This document shows positions 44,297 through 55,690 of a stretch of 64,000 bases of DNA, in pieces. The notes under the pieces are model-generated. The model had not been told where the DNA came from and made no database searches. It saw nothing but the letters and a program-made list of their open reading frames with translations. Source of the DNA: Cydia pomonella. Its lineage: Eukaryota > Arthropoda > Insecta > Lepidoptera > Tortricidae. The translations under genes and the position numbers were made by a program. The DNA lies in assembly GCF_033807575.1 (NCBI RefSeq), contig NW_026907803.1, positions 372,001-436,000 of the forward strand. Reading direction: 5' to 3'. The number at the start of each line of letters is the position of its first letter. The stretch's first letter is position 1.

Positions 44297-45479
44297 TATA
44301 GCAGCCCGCGGCGCTATATCAGCCGACGATAGCTCAATGGAGAAGGCACCGGGCTGTCGCCACCACTCCTACTGCCAAGACCGTGACCACGGCCCTCTAC
44401 GTCGCCGCGTGAAGAGGAGCGAATACGATGCGCGAGGAGATAGCTAAATAAACTACTGTTACGCACAAAGCTGACTTTTATTACACGCGATACAAAGGTA
44501 TAAAAATACTCCTACAATCCCTACTACGCGATTGAACCGCTTCTGGTTCTCTTCCGGTTGGTTTCTTCTTGAGGCTTCTGGTTGCTGGATCACTCGACGA
44601 CTGACTACGATTTCACTCCGTTCCTTCCTCGCTTATATACGAATCTCGTAGAAAAGGAACACCCTTACGATAAGGAGATAAGACGCGTTTCGATTCGTTC
44701 TGAATCAAGCCCTCTGATTGGTCGGTTACTTGATTCGGCTTTGTTCGTGTTATCTCGTTATCGTTTACATCACTATAATTCTCACAAATATCTAATTATT
44801 GACTTAAATATTGCATAACACGCTAACTCGGTTACTAGGTCAGTGAAACAAAACAATAACACCTGTCCGACTCGCTTACTTCACGAATACAAAGCCTATT
44901 GTTCGCCCGCGCTCGGAACAATAGCCCGTTTCTCGACGGTTTACGGTATGCTATTATCTAATAGCTAGGATTACGATAATATGACCTATATTAGGGTGTT
45001 AAGCAATTCACGCTCTACGATTATATGTAACATTCATTAGTCTAATTAAAGTAATTACTGCGATAATAACCTAAATATGTACGTCTCATAGTACAACTGA
45101 GCGTAATCGAATTCTGTACGGGAAATTGACTGACCAATCACGATCGAGATTTTCTGTCTCGCTGTTTTTTACCTTTCCTTGTCTTTATTTGCGTGTGATT
45201 GGCTGTAATTATGAACCAATGAATAAGTTTTCTTTATTTTCTTATTCCTTCGTTCATCTCGCTCTTCGAATAAGGATTTGGGATTTAGGGTTTGCGTGAC
45301 CTAAATATCGAATAATATCTGATATACCTAACGATTACATACTCTTATGTCTAATAACAATCTAATTATATATCTGCCCTACCTAACGGATAAAATCTTT
45401 ATTTCGAATACAGCCTTAATCGTATTTAAACTTAACTAATCTTAGCGTCATCTAAGGTTTTTCAGTCGCGTCGCTAACA
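44297..45479 (-). repeat. 5' LTR of BEL/Pao element
   Basis: Upstream long terminal repeat in the transcriptional sense, 1183 bp. By eye it matches the other LTR base for base with no gap. It carries a plausible promoter (TATA at 44632-44639, initiator at 44600-44604) and an AATAAA downstream of that start. The outer end abuts ATGCG, the target duplication. Confidence 0.95.
44600..44639 (-). promoter_or_regulatory. Putative core promoter in the 5' LTR
   Basis: On the sense strand TATATAAG (44639 to 44632) is followed by TCAGT (44604 to 44600), an arthropod-type initiator. The spacing of about 35 bases is slightly long but usable. This is inferred from motifs only. It would place the transcript start about 300 bp before the end of the LTR. 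Confidence 0.4.
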
Positions 45480-45484
45480 ATGCG
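45480..45484. repeat. Target-site duplication of the BEL/Pao element, right copy
   Basis: ATGCG directly follows the right LTR and matches 37037-37041. Confidence 0.9.
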
Positions 45485-46084
45485 TCTGGAGAAGTCGCGA
45501 CGGCTTCGCACTGGGAACCGTCCCACCGGCCCGCCGCGTATTGTATTGTATTCGTGCGAACGCTCGATGTCCGCGAGCCAGGGGCAAGAAAACTTGTATT
45601 TTTTAAACTTTTGCCTACTCTCGTAAACTGGAGGCAGGAAAGTTACAATTGTATCCCTCCTCCGCCCCCTTCAATATGTGACCTGCTTATTTATTGGAGA
45701 GGCGTCGGCGGAGTTCTCAGACAATATGTCGCGAACTACCCGAGCAAACGCACACGGAGCGAACAACTTAAACAAAACACAATTTACCCCTACAGAGAAA
45801 GTGAACTATTTGATTTATACTTAACTTCGAGTTTACCGTTCTTTGCAAGGTGAGTCTTAGTGTGACTTAGAAAAGGAACTGGACTCTGAGAAAGCTTGCT
45901 CTTAGTTAGTGATGAGCGAGTAAGGCGGCACGGCAACTACGTCGACTAGTCTAGCTGGCCGTTCAGTATTCAGAGCGCGGTCGTCATTAGCCGAGCCAGA
46001 CGTTGGATTTCCCAAAAGGTGGCGGCTCGAGGTACTACCACAGCCAGCTGAATAATGATGATGTGAGATGCTAAATACATTTTA
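45485..46084. other. No recognisable gene
   Basis: Immediate flank of the LTR element; mixed composition. A 99-codon frame (45554-45853) is not recognised and has no supporting context. Confidence 0.35.
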
Positions 46085-46650
46085 TATCTGGGGGCACGGC
46101 AGTGCCCCCACCAAGTCGAGCAAAAAAGCATCACGGCCGTACCATCCTTCTCTCGAAGCAATTCAGACCATTTTCGACCCCCTGTAACTTCGTTGTGGAT
46201 AAAACTAGAAGACTGAAATTTTCAGTAACCATGCAGGCATTGTAAAGACACGGTATATTTCAAATTTCATTCCATTTGAACCAGTATTTCAAGAATTATA
46301 ACGGGTCAAATTTCTTAATTTTGTCACTCACTGACTCACCGATCATCAAAATTCTAAGGCACTTCTAGCAGACCTAGAAGCTTCAAATTTGGAATATAAG
46401 TAGTGTTTGGTGTATGAATCAAGGAAAAACTAAAAAATCTAGAAAAGACCGCAAAGAAAATTAAGCCCATACAGCCAAGTCTTCAGTTAAATTTTTCAAT
46501 ATTGGCTTTATTCGTAACGATGTTTTATTTATGTTTTACGGCAGTTATTATTATTGCGTGCGAAGCCGCGGGTTTAAGCTAGTCCCATATAAATATAGGC
46601 GCATGGTAGTGCCCCTGCCAAATCGAGCAAAAAATGGGTATTCCCATCAT
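46085..46650 (+). repeat. Dispersed non-coding element with repeated end motif
   Basis: Begins with a perfect 9-bp stem and 4-nt loop at 46089-46110 (TGGGGGCAC...GTGCCCCCA), followed by CCAAGTCGAGCAAAAAA. The same phrase returns at about 46598-46637 (GCATGGTAGTGCCCCTGCCA, AATCGAGCAAAAAA). Between them is ATCATCAAAATTCTAAGGCA and a GCGAAGCCGCGGGTTTAAGC ending near 46580. It resembles common lepidopteran repeats; class undecided. Confidence 0.5.
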
Positions 46651-46780
46651 GAAAAAAAGTTCATAAGTCAGAGAGAGGGCTTTAAGAAAATTCGTTGCTG
46701 GTAGATATACATATATACAATAAGTAGAAGGTACCGAAAAGGAAAAAAGTAGAACTGTCTACAAAATACAAAAAGAAATG

Positions 46781-47501
46781 AGATCCCATCAAAAACAATA
46801 CTTGTCAAAAAAACCAAGTCTCGCAACTCAGTTGTTCTGCGGTAAAAAGTTGTGAGATCCATGTAATACCAAGTCGGTTATTAATTTATTCAGTCTCTAC
46901 TTAAGCGACTTTCTGTCTTAATACGTCCAGTCTCTAAGACCACGATCGTGGTCCATAACAATTGAAAATCTATTGTGTCTGGAATCTCCGTACTCGAAGC
47001 ATTAAGTTGTTACGTAATAATTAACAGCATCTTATAGTGACGCATATCATTAAAATTCTTTAATGTTTTATATAAATATATTGAGACTTGGCCATCGCCT
47101 GAAAACACGTGTAAATTCAATCGCCTGAAAACACGTGTAAATTCAATCGCCTGAAAACACATGTAAATTCAATTATTTAGTGCGATGGCCAAGTCTCAAT
47201 ATATTTATATAAAACATTAAAGAATTTTAATATTGATATGCGTCACTATAAGATTCTGTTAATTATTACGTAACAACTTAATGCTTCGAGTACGGAGATT
47301 CCAGACACAATTGATTTTCAATTGTTATGGACCACGATCGTGGTCTTAGAGACTGGACGTATTAAGACAGAAAGTCGCTTAAGTAGAGACTGAATAAATT
47401 AATAACCGACTTGGTATTACATGGATCTCACAACTTTTTACCGCAGAACAACTGAGTTGCGAGACTTGGTTTTTTTGACAAGTATTATTTTGATGGGATC
47501 T
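46781..47501. repeat. Long hairpin with about 318-bp near-identical arms
   Basis: Left arm 46781-47098 and right arm 47182-47501 are reverse complements with only a few substitutions and a 3-bp indel. The outer ends are AGATCCCATC and GATGGGATCT. The loop (47099-47181) is occupied mainly by the three 26-bp tandem repeats. No obvious target duplication was found. Frames on either strand in the arms are mirror artefacts. Could be a fold-back DNA element or a hairpin RNA locus. Confidence 0.92.
47094..47171 (+). repeat. Three 26-bp tandem repeats in the hairpin loop
   Basis: Three copies start at 47094, 47120 and 47146. Each has GCCTGAAAACAC then GTGTAAATTCA; the first two contain the palindrome ACACGTGT (an E-box, CACGTG) and the third has ACACATGT. 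Apart from that change they look identical. Confidence 0.92.
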
Positions 47502-50061
47502 AATATACCACAGGACACACAAAACTGTTTCTTTGCATATGTACATACAACCAACCAATTTACGGTCTTGTATTAAAAATATGTTATTTACCATAAGGTT
47601 GTCTACCATTTAAAACTGCATAATTATTAGAGAACCACCGTCGCAATGGGCAAGCGGAAACATCACGTAAAAATATATCGAAACCAAAACGCCTTACGCA
47701 TTTAACTTTCGTCGTTGTTTTACGCAATGTTGGAATTTAAATACAGAATCCATTTTGTGTTCAAATGAGTTTTCGGAATAGCCAATTAGTTGTTAGCGCC
47801 CGGCCGCCCTCGTTCACTTTCATTAGGCTATATAGTTCCCAAAATATCTGGGCCCCTCACGAATATATCTTTCCTTCCGTTTTCTTTTAGCAAGCGGGTT
47901 GAGCGAACGATAAGACCAACTGTTTGGAATTGAGCTCCATTTTGTTACTAATTGACGTTTTCAAAGCAACGATTTTTTTTTGTCTGCGAACAAGAAATAT
48001 TATTTACTATGTATATGGCATTCTTTAAATTTAAGTTTGAAAATATGCTTCTTCTGCGAATTACATAGGTAGACATTCATCCGTCTAACTTAAGGTATCT
48101 AAGGTTCATGTTTGTATACTATTATAATGAATCATATTATTGATGAATAATTTTCACAAGTCCTAGAAATCTTGTTTCATAATTTCATAAGATGTTTCGC
48201 AGTTATAGCGAAGTAGTGAATTGATGCGTAATAAAAACATTACCAAATCCAAAGCCAGGATAAATTTTATCTGAAAGCGGAAAACGAACTCGCTCAACTC
48301 GTCAGAATGTGCAATTCCTTTCTTATTTCATAACGCAATCTTCTCGGCTCCTTATCTAACAACGAACATATCTCGCCCCCGCTCTCGAGGAAAATCGTCC
48401 AATATAAAGTCGGTTTAATTTGCGCTTTTCGCACTCAATGGGATGGAATAATATCGGGCAATTTGGTTACCGCGGGCATAAATATGGCGGGCCGCGCTGT
48501 AATTGTAACGCGGGCAATTCGCGCCTCGTAACGACCGAGAGGAGAAAACTTCGCCCGTTTGGAGCGCGATGGCCGCCTCGAACCGCTGCCGCCATCGCGA
48601 CTATCGTGAGCCTAACGGCCAGGCGCCCGCGCCGCCCTGCAGCGGTCCTACGGCTTCACAATACACTACAGTAAAAAAATCTCTTTCATCTTCTATCAAT
48701 CTAAAAAAGCCACTTCATAACCTAAGTGTGTCCCAAAACAGAGATGTTATACCTGTAGGTTGAGATGCTGTTTGTGTGTTTGTACTCACGAATTAATGTT
48801 CCTATTTATCTCAAACGGTTAATCTGACGTGGTTGCAGTTTTCGGTGAAATCTACCTGATATATCATGGACGGTTTTATCTCACTAGATCACACTATTGT
48901 AAATTTGTTGCGAGGTTTTAAATTATAAATTAAGTGTTATGCCTACTGTTACATTAGAAGAATTTTGATGTTGTCCATTATAAACTCTGAGGCACTCCAA
49001 ATAAAAGTTTACTTACATACTCGTACTTTCTACCCGCGTCGAAGCTTTTAAGGTCCCCTGAGTGTAAAGCGTATTATGCGTTTCGCAAACCCTTTATTGC
49101 AAAGGCAACTGTAGCAACTAGCACAAAAGGGCAATCTTCTCGTTACGCATGACAAAGTAAGGGGCTTTCTCACGTACGTAATACTCGTACAGTCACCGGG
49201 CAAACTACACATGGAGCTACGGATTACCTCCGCCGAAACCGAGGACCGTTGTCTAGCAAAAGTAATTACAAATATACGAAGCTTCTTCTTTGCTTAACGT
49301 AATAGAATAACGAATGTCATTTTCTTTTATTCTAACCCTTCCGCGGTTCACGCGGGGAATGCAAAATTCACGAAATTAGAGTGAATAAACCTGCGTTGTA
49401 ATTAAACTCGGGCCTGTACCCCTCGCCGGCCGCCCATCTTTCTCGGACGGCCTACGAATTAAGCAGCGAATTTCTTTAGTAATTCCAAGTATATATTCTT
49501 GGATGCTCTCGCTTAGAAGTAAATCACTTTTACTGTTCCGATTTCACCACTCTCTTCTCTTAATCTCTACAACAACAAATAAATTAGGAACAGCGAAATT
49601 ACGAACGATTCTAGCATTTACACTTGTTTATTATACAAAGTAAAACAATTATGAATTTTGGCATCCTTTCAGTTATGTTGAACCACGTGCATGTAAAGAC
49701 ACAAACGTATAACTCACAATCAAACAAACCATCACTAACATTCCCCTTCAAAAAAATGTGAAGGCGACAATGAAACGATGCAACAGTTAACTTGGTCCGC
49801 CTCAACCAAGTGGGGAAGTCCGCCGCGCCTAAACTTGGGCAAACATTCGCCAATTGCCCTAGTGATGCGCGTATCAGGCTTACTATCGATAGTCAGATTA
49901 TTTTAATACTGAGTATTTCAGGAGAATCAAGCTTACAATTCTTCAAACAATTACTAGTAATGGCAAAGTGCAATTCATGTTCAAAATACGACAATCTTAA
50001 GTATGTAAATAAATAAGTAAATTTCAAAAAAAGTATTAAAAATATTTGATCAGGTCACTCA
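47502..50061. other. No recognisable gene
   Basis: Moderately AT-rich. A GC-rich patch at 48540-48660 (GCGCCCGCGCCGCCCTGCAG) gives short overlapping frames that I cannot assign; it might belong to a host exon or promoter. Confidence 0.35.
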
Positions 50062-50120
50062 TTTTTAGGGTTCCGTAGCCAAATGGCATAAAACGGAACC
50101 CTTATAGTTTCGCCATGTCC

Positions 50121-50175
<55 letters not shown>

Positions 50176-50797
50176 CGAGGCTTTGCTCCGTGGTCGTTAG
50201 TGCTAGAAAGCTGAAATTTGGCATGGATATATAAATCAATAAAGCCGAGAAAGTCGTACAATAAAATCTAAAAATTTAATTTTTTTTAGGGTACCTCCCC
50301 TACTGGTAAAGTGGGGGTGAAATTTTTTTTTCGCTTCAACCCTAGAGTGTGGGGTATTGTTGGAAAGGTCTTTCAAAACTAATAGGGGTTTTCAAGAAAC
50401 ATTTTTTGATAAAGTGAATATATTCGGAGATAATCGCTCCGAAAGAAAAAAAAAATGTGTCCCCCCCCCTCTAACTTTTGAACCATAGGTCCAAAAAATA
50501 TGAAAAAAATTGTGGAAGTAGAGCTTAAGAAAGACATTAAATGAAAACTATAGCGGACATGATCAGTTTAGCTGTTTTTGAGTTATCGCAAAAAGTTTTC
50601 CCTTCATAGTAAAAAGACTTATTTTAATTAGGTACTGATTATGCAAATTTGCCTATTTGTTTAACTCAGGTGAAAAGTACCGTTTCATCCCTTGGTTAAC
50701 AATTTACTATACTTTAAGCTCCAGTTTAGCTTATTGTGACGGAAGAGTAACTACGGAACCCTACACTGAGCGTGGCCCGACATGCTCTTGGCCGGTT
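50062..50797 (+). repeat. GGGTTCCGTA family element, full-length copy
   Basis: Runs from TTTTTAGGGTTCCGTAGCC through a (GTCT)n array, GTTGGAAAGGTCTTTCAAAA, a poly-C tract and TTTTGAGTTATCGCAAAA to GAGCGTGGCCCGACATGCTC with TTGGCCGG. Fragments at 2690, 3701 and 4656 match its different parts. No coding capacity; class unassigned. Confidence 0.8.
50121..50174 (+). repeat. (GTCT)n microsatellite
   Basis: About 13.5 uninterrupted units inside the GGGTTCCGTA element. The other copies hold only two or three units, so it expanded here. Confidence 0.95.
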
Positions 50798-53700
50798 ATT
50801 ATTATTATTATCGCTTGACTAATTTCGATCCATTTCGAAGATGATCGTTATGAATACATTTATTATTTTCTAATAAAATAGACTGATATGACGAAACTGC
50901 AAGGGGTTTGGTATTTGTGATTTTGGCTACGCAACTTTAAATAATATAAGTATGTATTTATTGATTAAATTGCTAATAAACATTTCGGTAAATAATCGAA
51001 TAAATATCGTAAGGTTTATCTCGGGTCTAATCGGGTCGGGTCCATTATTATGAAAACATAAATTAGTTACCATATAGTCAAAATATTCTGTCCACTTGAA
51101 TGCGACAACAACGTGGGTTTCAAATTGATATTTTCTAAAGTATTTATATAATAAATTGTGACCGCGGCCGGCGAAACGTCCCACTTTGTCGCTTGCCATA
51201 GGGACGCCTTGTCAGATTATTCGTGTAAAGATACAAGCAAATCGCGGTCACAATTATTAAGTCAATAACTTGAGCGCTATTACTTGGACACGTAAGTCAT
51301 AATCCGTTCTCTTGAAATTATTTGCATTTGGCTTCAGCTAATTCAATAGATACAACTGGAGAAGTGAAAAACACCCTTTAAAAATACACACTAGTTATTG
51401 TTTTATAGTACCTAGATTTATTGAAAATACCCGATAAAGATATTTTTACGACGCAACCCGCATTGTTTTCCGATTTGAAAAACAACGGGTCTTTTTATTC
51501 TAAGGTACAATTGGACTTAAGTACGTCACTTTGAAATGAGCAGCTCTGTGAGCGGTAGACCTCGGGATAAGCTTCGAAAATGTAAAAATGAAAAACACTT
51601 AGTTCGTTGGATCATTATCACAGTTAACTCACAATGGCCTTAAGCGCCATAGACACTTTAAAAATTCCATAATCTAGATCGACAAAACAATTCTATTTAA
51701 TCATGGATTCTGGTCACAAAATTTCACGAGAATGGCGACCTGTAGAGGAGAACATCCGGACATACGAAATCAGATTCCCCGAGTCAAAATGGATAGGTAA
51801 AAGTATTTATTAAAAACAATCAATGTTGTTCATGTACGAGTAATATATCGATATTATGCGAAACGCTAGTATTTGGCAGTAACAGTTTGCAGGGCTGCTG
51901 ATTGCTTTGATAATCGTCGGCGGAGACGTACAAATGACACAAGAACAACGTCTCGGCGGTGCAAGAACTTGTGTCTGCAATTCCATTGCCATTATTCTAA
52001 CTAGACGTTGTCTATAGTATTTGCAGCTATTAGCCAAAATAGACATGTATTTATATGGGCTTGCACATATCACATACTTATTTGACCGCGAGCATATCGT
52101 GCCCTTCGTCAGTAAAACATGTGATTATGTTTTGAGCATGAAAAGACGCTCAAAACGTAGAGCTACTTCAACAGTCTTGTCAGTAATATGGAGTCAAAAC
52201 ATGCAATAATGCACCAATGCAAAATAAGTTACAAAAATTGAGTTGCTGCACAGACTCCAGTCGTGTGAACTACTCAGTAAACTACGTTTGCCAACTTACT
52301 AACACGGCCAATCGAAAAATAGAAAGTTCTTCACAGACCAGGATCGAAACTAACTGAGTAACTCTCATTCTTCACCAACTTTACGTGGGAATTGGGAAAT
52401 TTATTTTACTTTGGTATTGTCTACTGCGTGACCCTCTAACCTGGGCTAAGTGTAATTTATTGGCTCTCCTTTTAATACACCAAAATGAGCAGTATATTAT
52501 ATTTGAGTATATTACACCAGATTTCGTTTAAGTGGCCCAGTAGGCGTACCACGAGTTGACACTTGACGTTTGCGTTAGCGACTGCGTAGTTGCGATCGCA
52601 GTCCATCTCGCTTTCACTTATGTATTGGTACTATGTTTTTTAACTACGTCCAACCAAAAGAGAGGTAGGGCACAGCGAAATTTCATCTCGGACGAGTCTG
52701 GAGCAGTCAAACGCGTTTTGTAACTGTACAAGAGTTGCAATTCAAGCACCCATAGGCTACGGTGGCTGCCTAAAATCAGGTAGTCCGCACGCTTGTTTGC
52801 TGTCCATCGTGATGTCAAAACAAAAGGATGACTTACGTGGTCGCGTGGGACTCCATTTTTTAATTTGGGCTTGACATATGGAGTCGCGAGCGCGTATTAT
52901 AACTTAAAAACAACCGTTAACTGGAAAAAAAAAAGCGCTTCAAAAGTGACAGTTTAAATTTCGACCGGTAAAAGGACCTGCAACATCAATGACGTCATCT
53001 CTGTTCAGTGATACCACTACAATAAAATTATCTGTACAGGATTACTGATGCTCTATCGCGAAAAAATAAGAACAAAATTTCTGTCTCTGCCTCTCTATCG
53101 CTCGAATATCCAAGAGCGATCGGATAGAGAGGCAGATGATGACAACTTTTGATGACGATTTTTGTTTACCGTGGTAAGCCCTCGAAATAACGGTAAATCC
53201 CGGAATGTAATTTTTCTATGAAATTCCATTCTGGGAGAAAACGTTTTCCACTAACTAAATCCTAACAAATCACTTTGATTTTGATGTCGATTGCTTCAGC
53301 ATTCAGGTTTTGCTTTAAAAAAATGAAAAGCAGTGGAAGCGTACTGGGCCCATAACCTGAGGAAATAATACGCCGAATAGAATTAGTTAAATAACAGTTT
53401 TAATGTAAGATAAAAGTTTTACAACAGTGATGTGAGCAATTTTCAGTTTCGCATTGACAGTAGCGACACCAAGTGGCAATATTAGTACACTAACTGACGT
53501 TTCTTCGTTCGGAAACTATTATTATGTTTACACATCTTCAACAGTTTAGTATTGTACTAAAAATCATGGATAATGAAAAATAATCATGGAGTAATTTCCA
53601 TATTTTCCATATATAAACTAACTACATTAGGCGCTCGGTAATCCGGCACTCGATTTTTTCCCCTTTGCCCGATTATTGAAATCACCGGATTAGTTTAAAT

Positions 53701-54046
53701 AATACGAAAATAATAGTTTTATTACCTTTAAAAAAAATCCTTTATAACATCAAAATTTCCTAAAAAAATCCCTTGTCCCAGTTAGTTTTCCCGCATTGGC
53801 GCATTGGCAACTGTGATGACTGTAGTATCTCTAAATACATATATATAGCCGTCATGTCATATATATACATATTGTGTTTACTTCTGCATAAGAAAAAAAT
53901 TACACCATGTTTTTATTCTTCTTCTTATTCGTGTAAAATTTTTGTCTGCCAATGCTTTGCCACTTCTAGCCCTGTGTTTTTATTGAATCCCATTAACTCC
54001 GGGGTATGGGTAAGTACGTCACTTTCGCTACCAACGTTTTCGTAGC
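50798..54046. other. No recognisable gene
   Basis: AT-rich non-coding. A small hairpin is at 53086-53136. The block 52764-52800 resembles part of the 23769 family. Frames of 60-90 codons are not recognised. Confidence 0.35.
53086..53136. repeat. Short inverted repeat
   Basis: TCTGCCTCTCTATCGCTC pairs with GAGCGATCGGATAGAGAGGC plus AGA, around a loop of about 10 nt, with a few unpaired bases in one arm. Confidence 0.75.
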
Positions 54047-54131
54047 GCTACTCTCGTAGCCGATCCCAGCGTTTTCCCGATTTGTAGAGGAAAGCGACTA
54101 CGAACAGAGAACCCGCCGAGCGGGTTCCCGG
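54047..54131 (+). repeat. Short dispersed repeat, copy 2
   Basis: CTCGTAGCCGATCCCAGCGT with TGTAGAGG...CGACTACGA and GAACCCGCCGAGCGGGTTC, matching 10349-10433 in the same orientation. Confidence 0.7.
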
Positions 54132-55586
54132 TACCCAATGTATTAAGGAAACTAAATGGCATAGTTAATTAAAAAAAGTTATGTTTAATATTTTTTTATT
54201 TTTGTAAAAAGTATTTAAAAAGGGTCTCTATTCGCATAAAGTTTTAAGTCATAATGTATTGTTTGTCCGCATTTTTGTTAGCCATAATTTGTTTTTTCTC
54301 AGAAACTTGAACTTTTCAGGTTTGCCATAAAACAAACTAACCGAACCTATTTATAGCATAACCTAAGAAAGTTCCTGAAAAGTTAACAGTTTCAGAGTTA
54401 TGACTAATGATAATATGACTATTATTACATTATGACTTTCAATAATAATGCCAAACAAAGGGATCCGAATTATATGTTATATTATATGTTGCATATAGCG
54501 TTGTTGTAGGACGGGCATTATATTTAATTCAACCAAACAATTGATAACTGTGACAAATCAATGTCATTTTGAACATCAATCATCCGAGATGGTAATTACG
54601 TTTAGTAGCAAATATACACTCTTACTAAACACTAATAATTATGCAAACAGGTCCTAAGGCAAGTCTATACGCTCGTTAGGGCCTTATAGAATAAAAACAA
54701 TATTATCTCCGAAATGGAGTTAATTAGAATACCGGTGACACCGGTGTCTTTGAGAAAGTTACTTAATTTAAGCTCAGAAATGCACCCTTGAAATTAACGG
54801 AAAAAAAAACACGGTGTAGACCTCTCACCATCAACACAGGCAATTTTCGACGCCGGCAAATAAATAATTATTTTGGCTTTTTATATCATTATTTAAAATA
54901 ATTTGAAAAATAATATCCATAAATTTACTTTAAAAAGTCTAGGTAAATCGTGTGAAACATTTTATTAAGTGTAAATAAAGAAGTTCTGATCACGATAGTT
55001 GTTAAACTACATAATTATCAAAAAATTAAGAACAAAACATTTCGTGGAAAGTAAGCTCTGCTCTAATTTCCTTAACATTTGTTTAGGCAATCAAGTATAA
55101 ATCCCTAGCAACCCTCTGGTTCTCAGCAAAACAATACGCGCGTCCTTTTAGGGCAGCAGTACTTCCACAAGTGCCACTTAACGCAACAGAATAAACTGGC
55201 GGCGGCGCTGCGTAAACACGGAAATTCCATCCCGTAGACTGTATACCCGCCCAGGGTCATTCAAGTTTCATTACCAATAGCTCCAGGCTCATAACTTATT
55301 CAGTTAGGGGCAGGTAACGCGTTTTAACATTCAATTTGCTACCTGAAGAAACGTTATGCCGTTGTAAACGTCGCGGCTCCAAAAACCGAGCTATGAACGA
55401 CTATTTTCCGTATCTTTATTTTAGATGTATAACGAGCGCTCGGTACGATAAAGTGAATGAAATTATCTCGTAAAGCAGCAATGGAAATTATGGTTTTCCA
55501 AAAAAAAATATGTCAGTGGAAAAGCTAAGTATAGAAACTTTATGTTTATAAAGTATGTGCAATGTATGTGTATGTTTCCTTGTACT
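54132..55586. other. No recognisable gene
   Basis: AT-rich non-coding DNA; nothing recognised. Confidence 0.4.
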
Positions 55587-55690
55587 TTTTTTATTTAAAC
55601 TTAATTGTACAATACATATAATATATGTACGCGGTACAAATGGCGGATTAAATACCTAAAAGCATTCTCTACCAGTCAACCATCAGAGTC
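55587..55690 (-). repeat. Third copy (fragment) of the 9391-9721 family
   Basis: TTTATTTAAACTTAATTGTA, GTACAAATGGCGGATTAAAT and GCATTCTCTACCAGTCAACC repeat the tail part of 9391-9721. The rest is absent or unrecognisable. Confidence 0.7.

Larger units (their letters stand above)
37042..45479 (-). mobile_element. Complete BEL/Pao LTR retrotransposon
   Basis: An 8438-bp element bounded by two direct 1183-bp repeats at a constant offset of 7255 bp, so there is no indel between them. Five bases, ATGCG, are repeated immediately outside both ends (37037-37041 and 45480-45484), the expected target duplication. In the sense (minus) direction the order is 5' LTR (44297-45479), primer site, one long gag-pol frame, polypurine tract and 3' LTR (37042-38224). 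The LTR begins TGTTAGC in sense orientation, as BEL LTRs usually do, but ends CTGCTATA rather than in CA. Gag with two zinc knuckles, protease, RT, RNase H and integrase occur in BEL order. No env-like frame lies between integrase and LTR. The uninterrupted frame and visually identical LTRs point to a very recent insertion. Confidence 0.96.

Noticed and set aside
37042..45479. Endogenous retrovirus with envelope
   Set aside because: No frame lies between the integrase/C-terminal domain and the 3' LTR; the stop is in the LTR itself.
46560..46590. Helitron 3' end (CTAG-T after a GC-rich stretch)
   Set aside because: GCCGCGGGTTTAAGCTAGT is suggestive, but I could not find a convincing terminal hairpin or matching 5' end.
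47094..47171. CRISPR-like spaced repeats
   Set aside because: The three 26-bp units are directly adjacent with no spacers and lie in the loop of a eukaryotic hairpin.
46668..47609. Minus-strand frames in the arms of the long hairpin
   Set aside because: They arise from mirror-image arms and have no recognisable domain.
48420..48763. GC-rich short frames as a host exon
   Set aside because: Two overlapping frames are open simply because of composition; no motif or splice evidence decides between them.
50055..50261. 68-codon frame with TDRQ repeats
   Set aside because: It is the translation of the (GTCT)n microsatellite.
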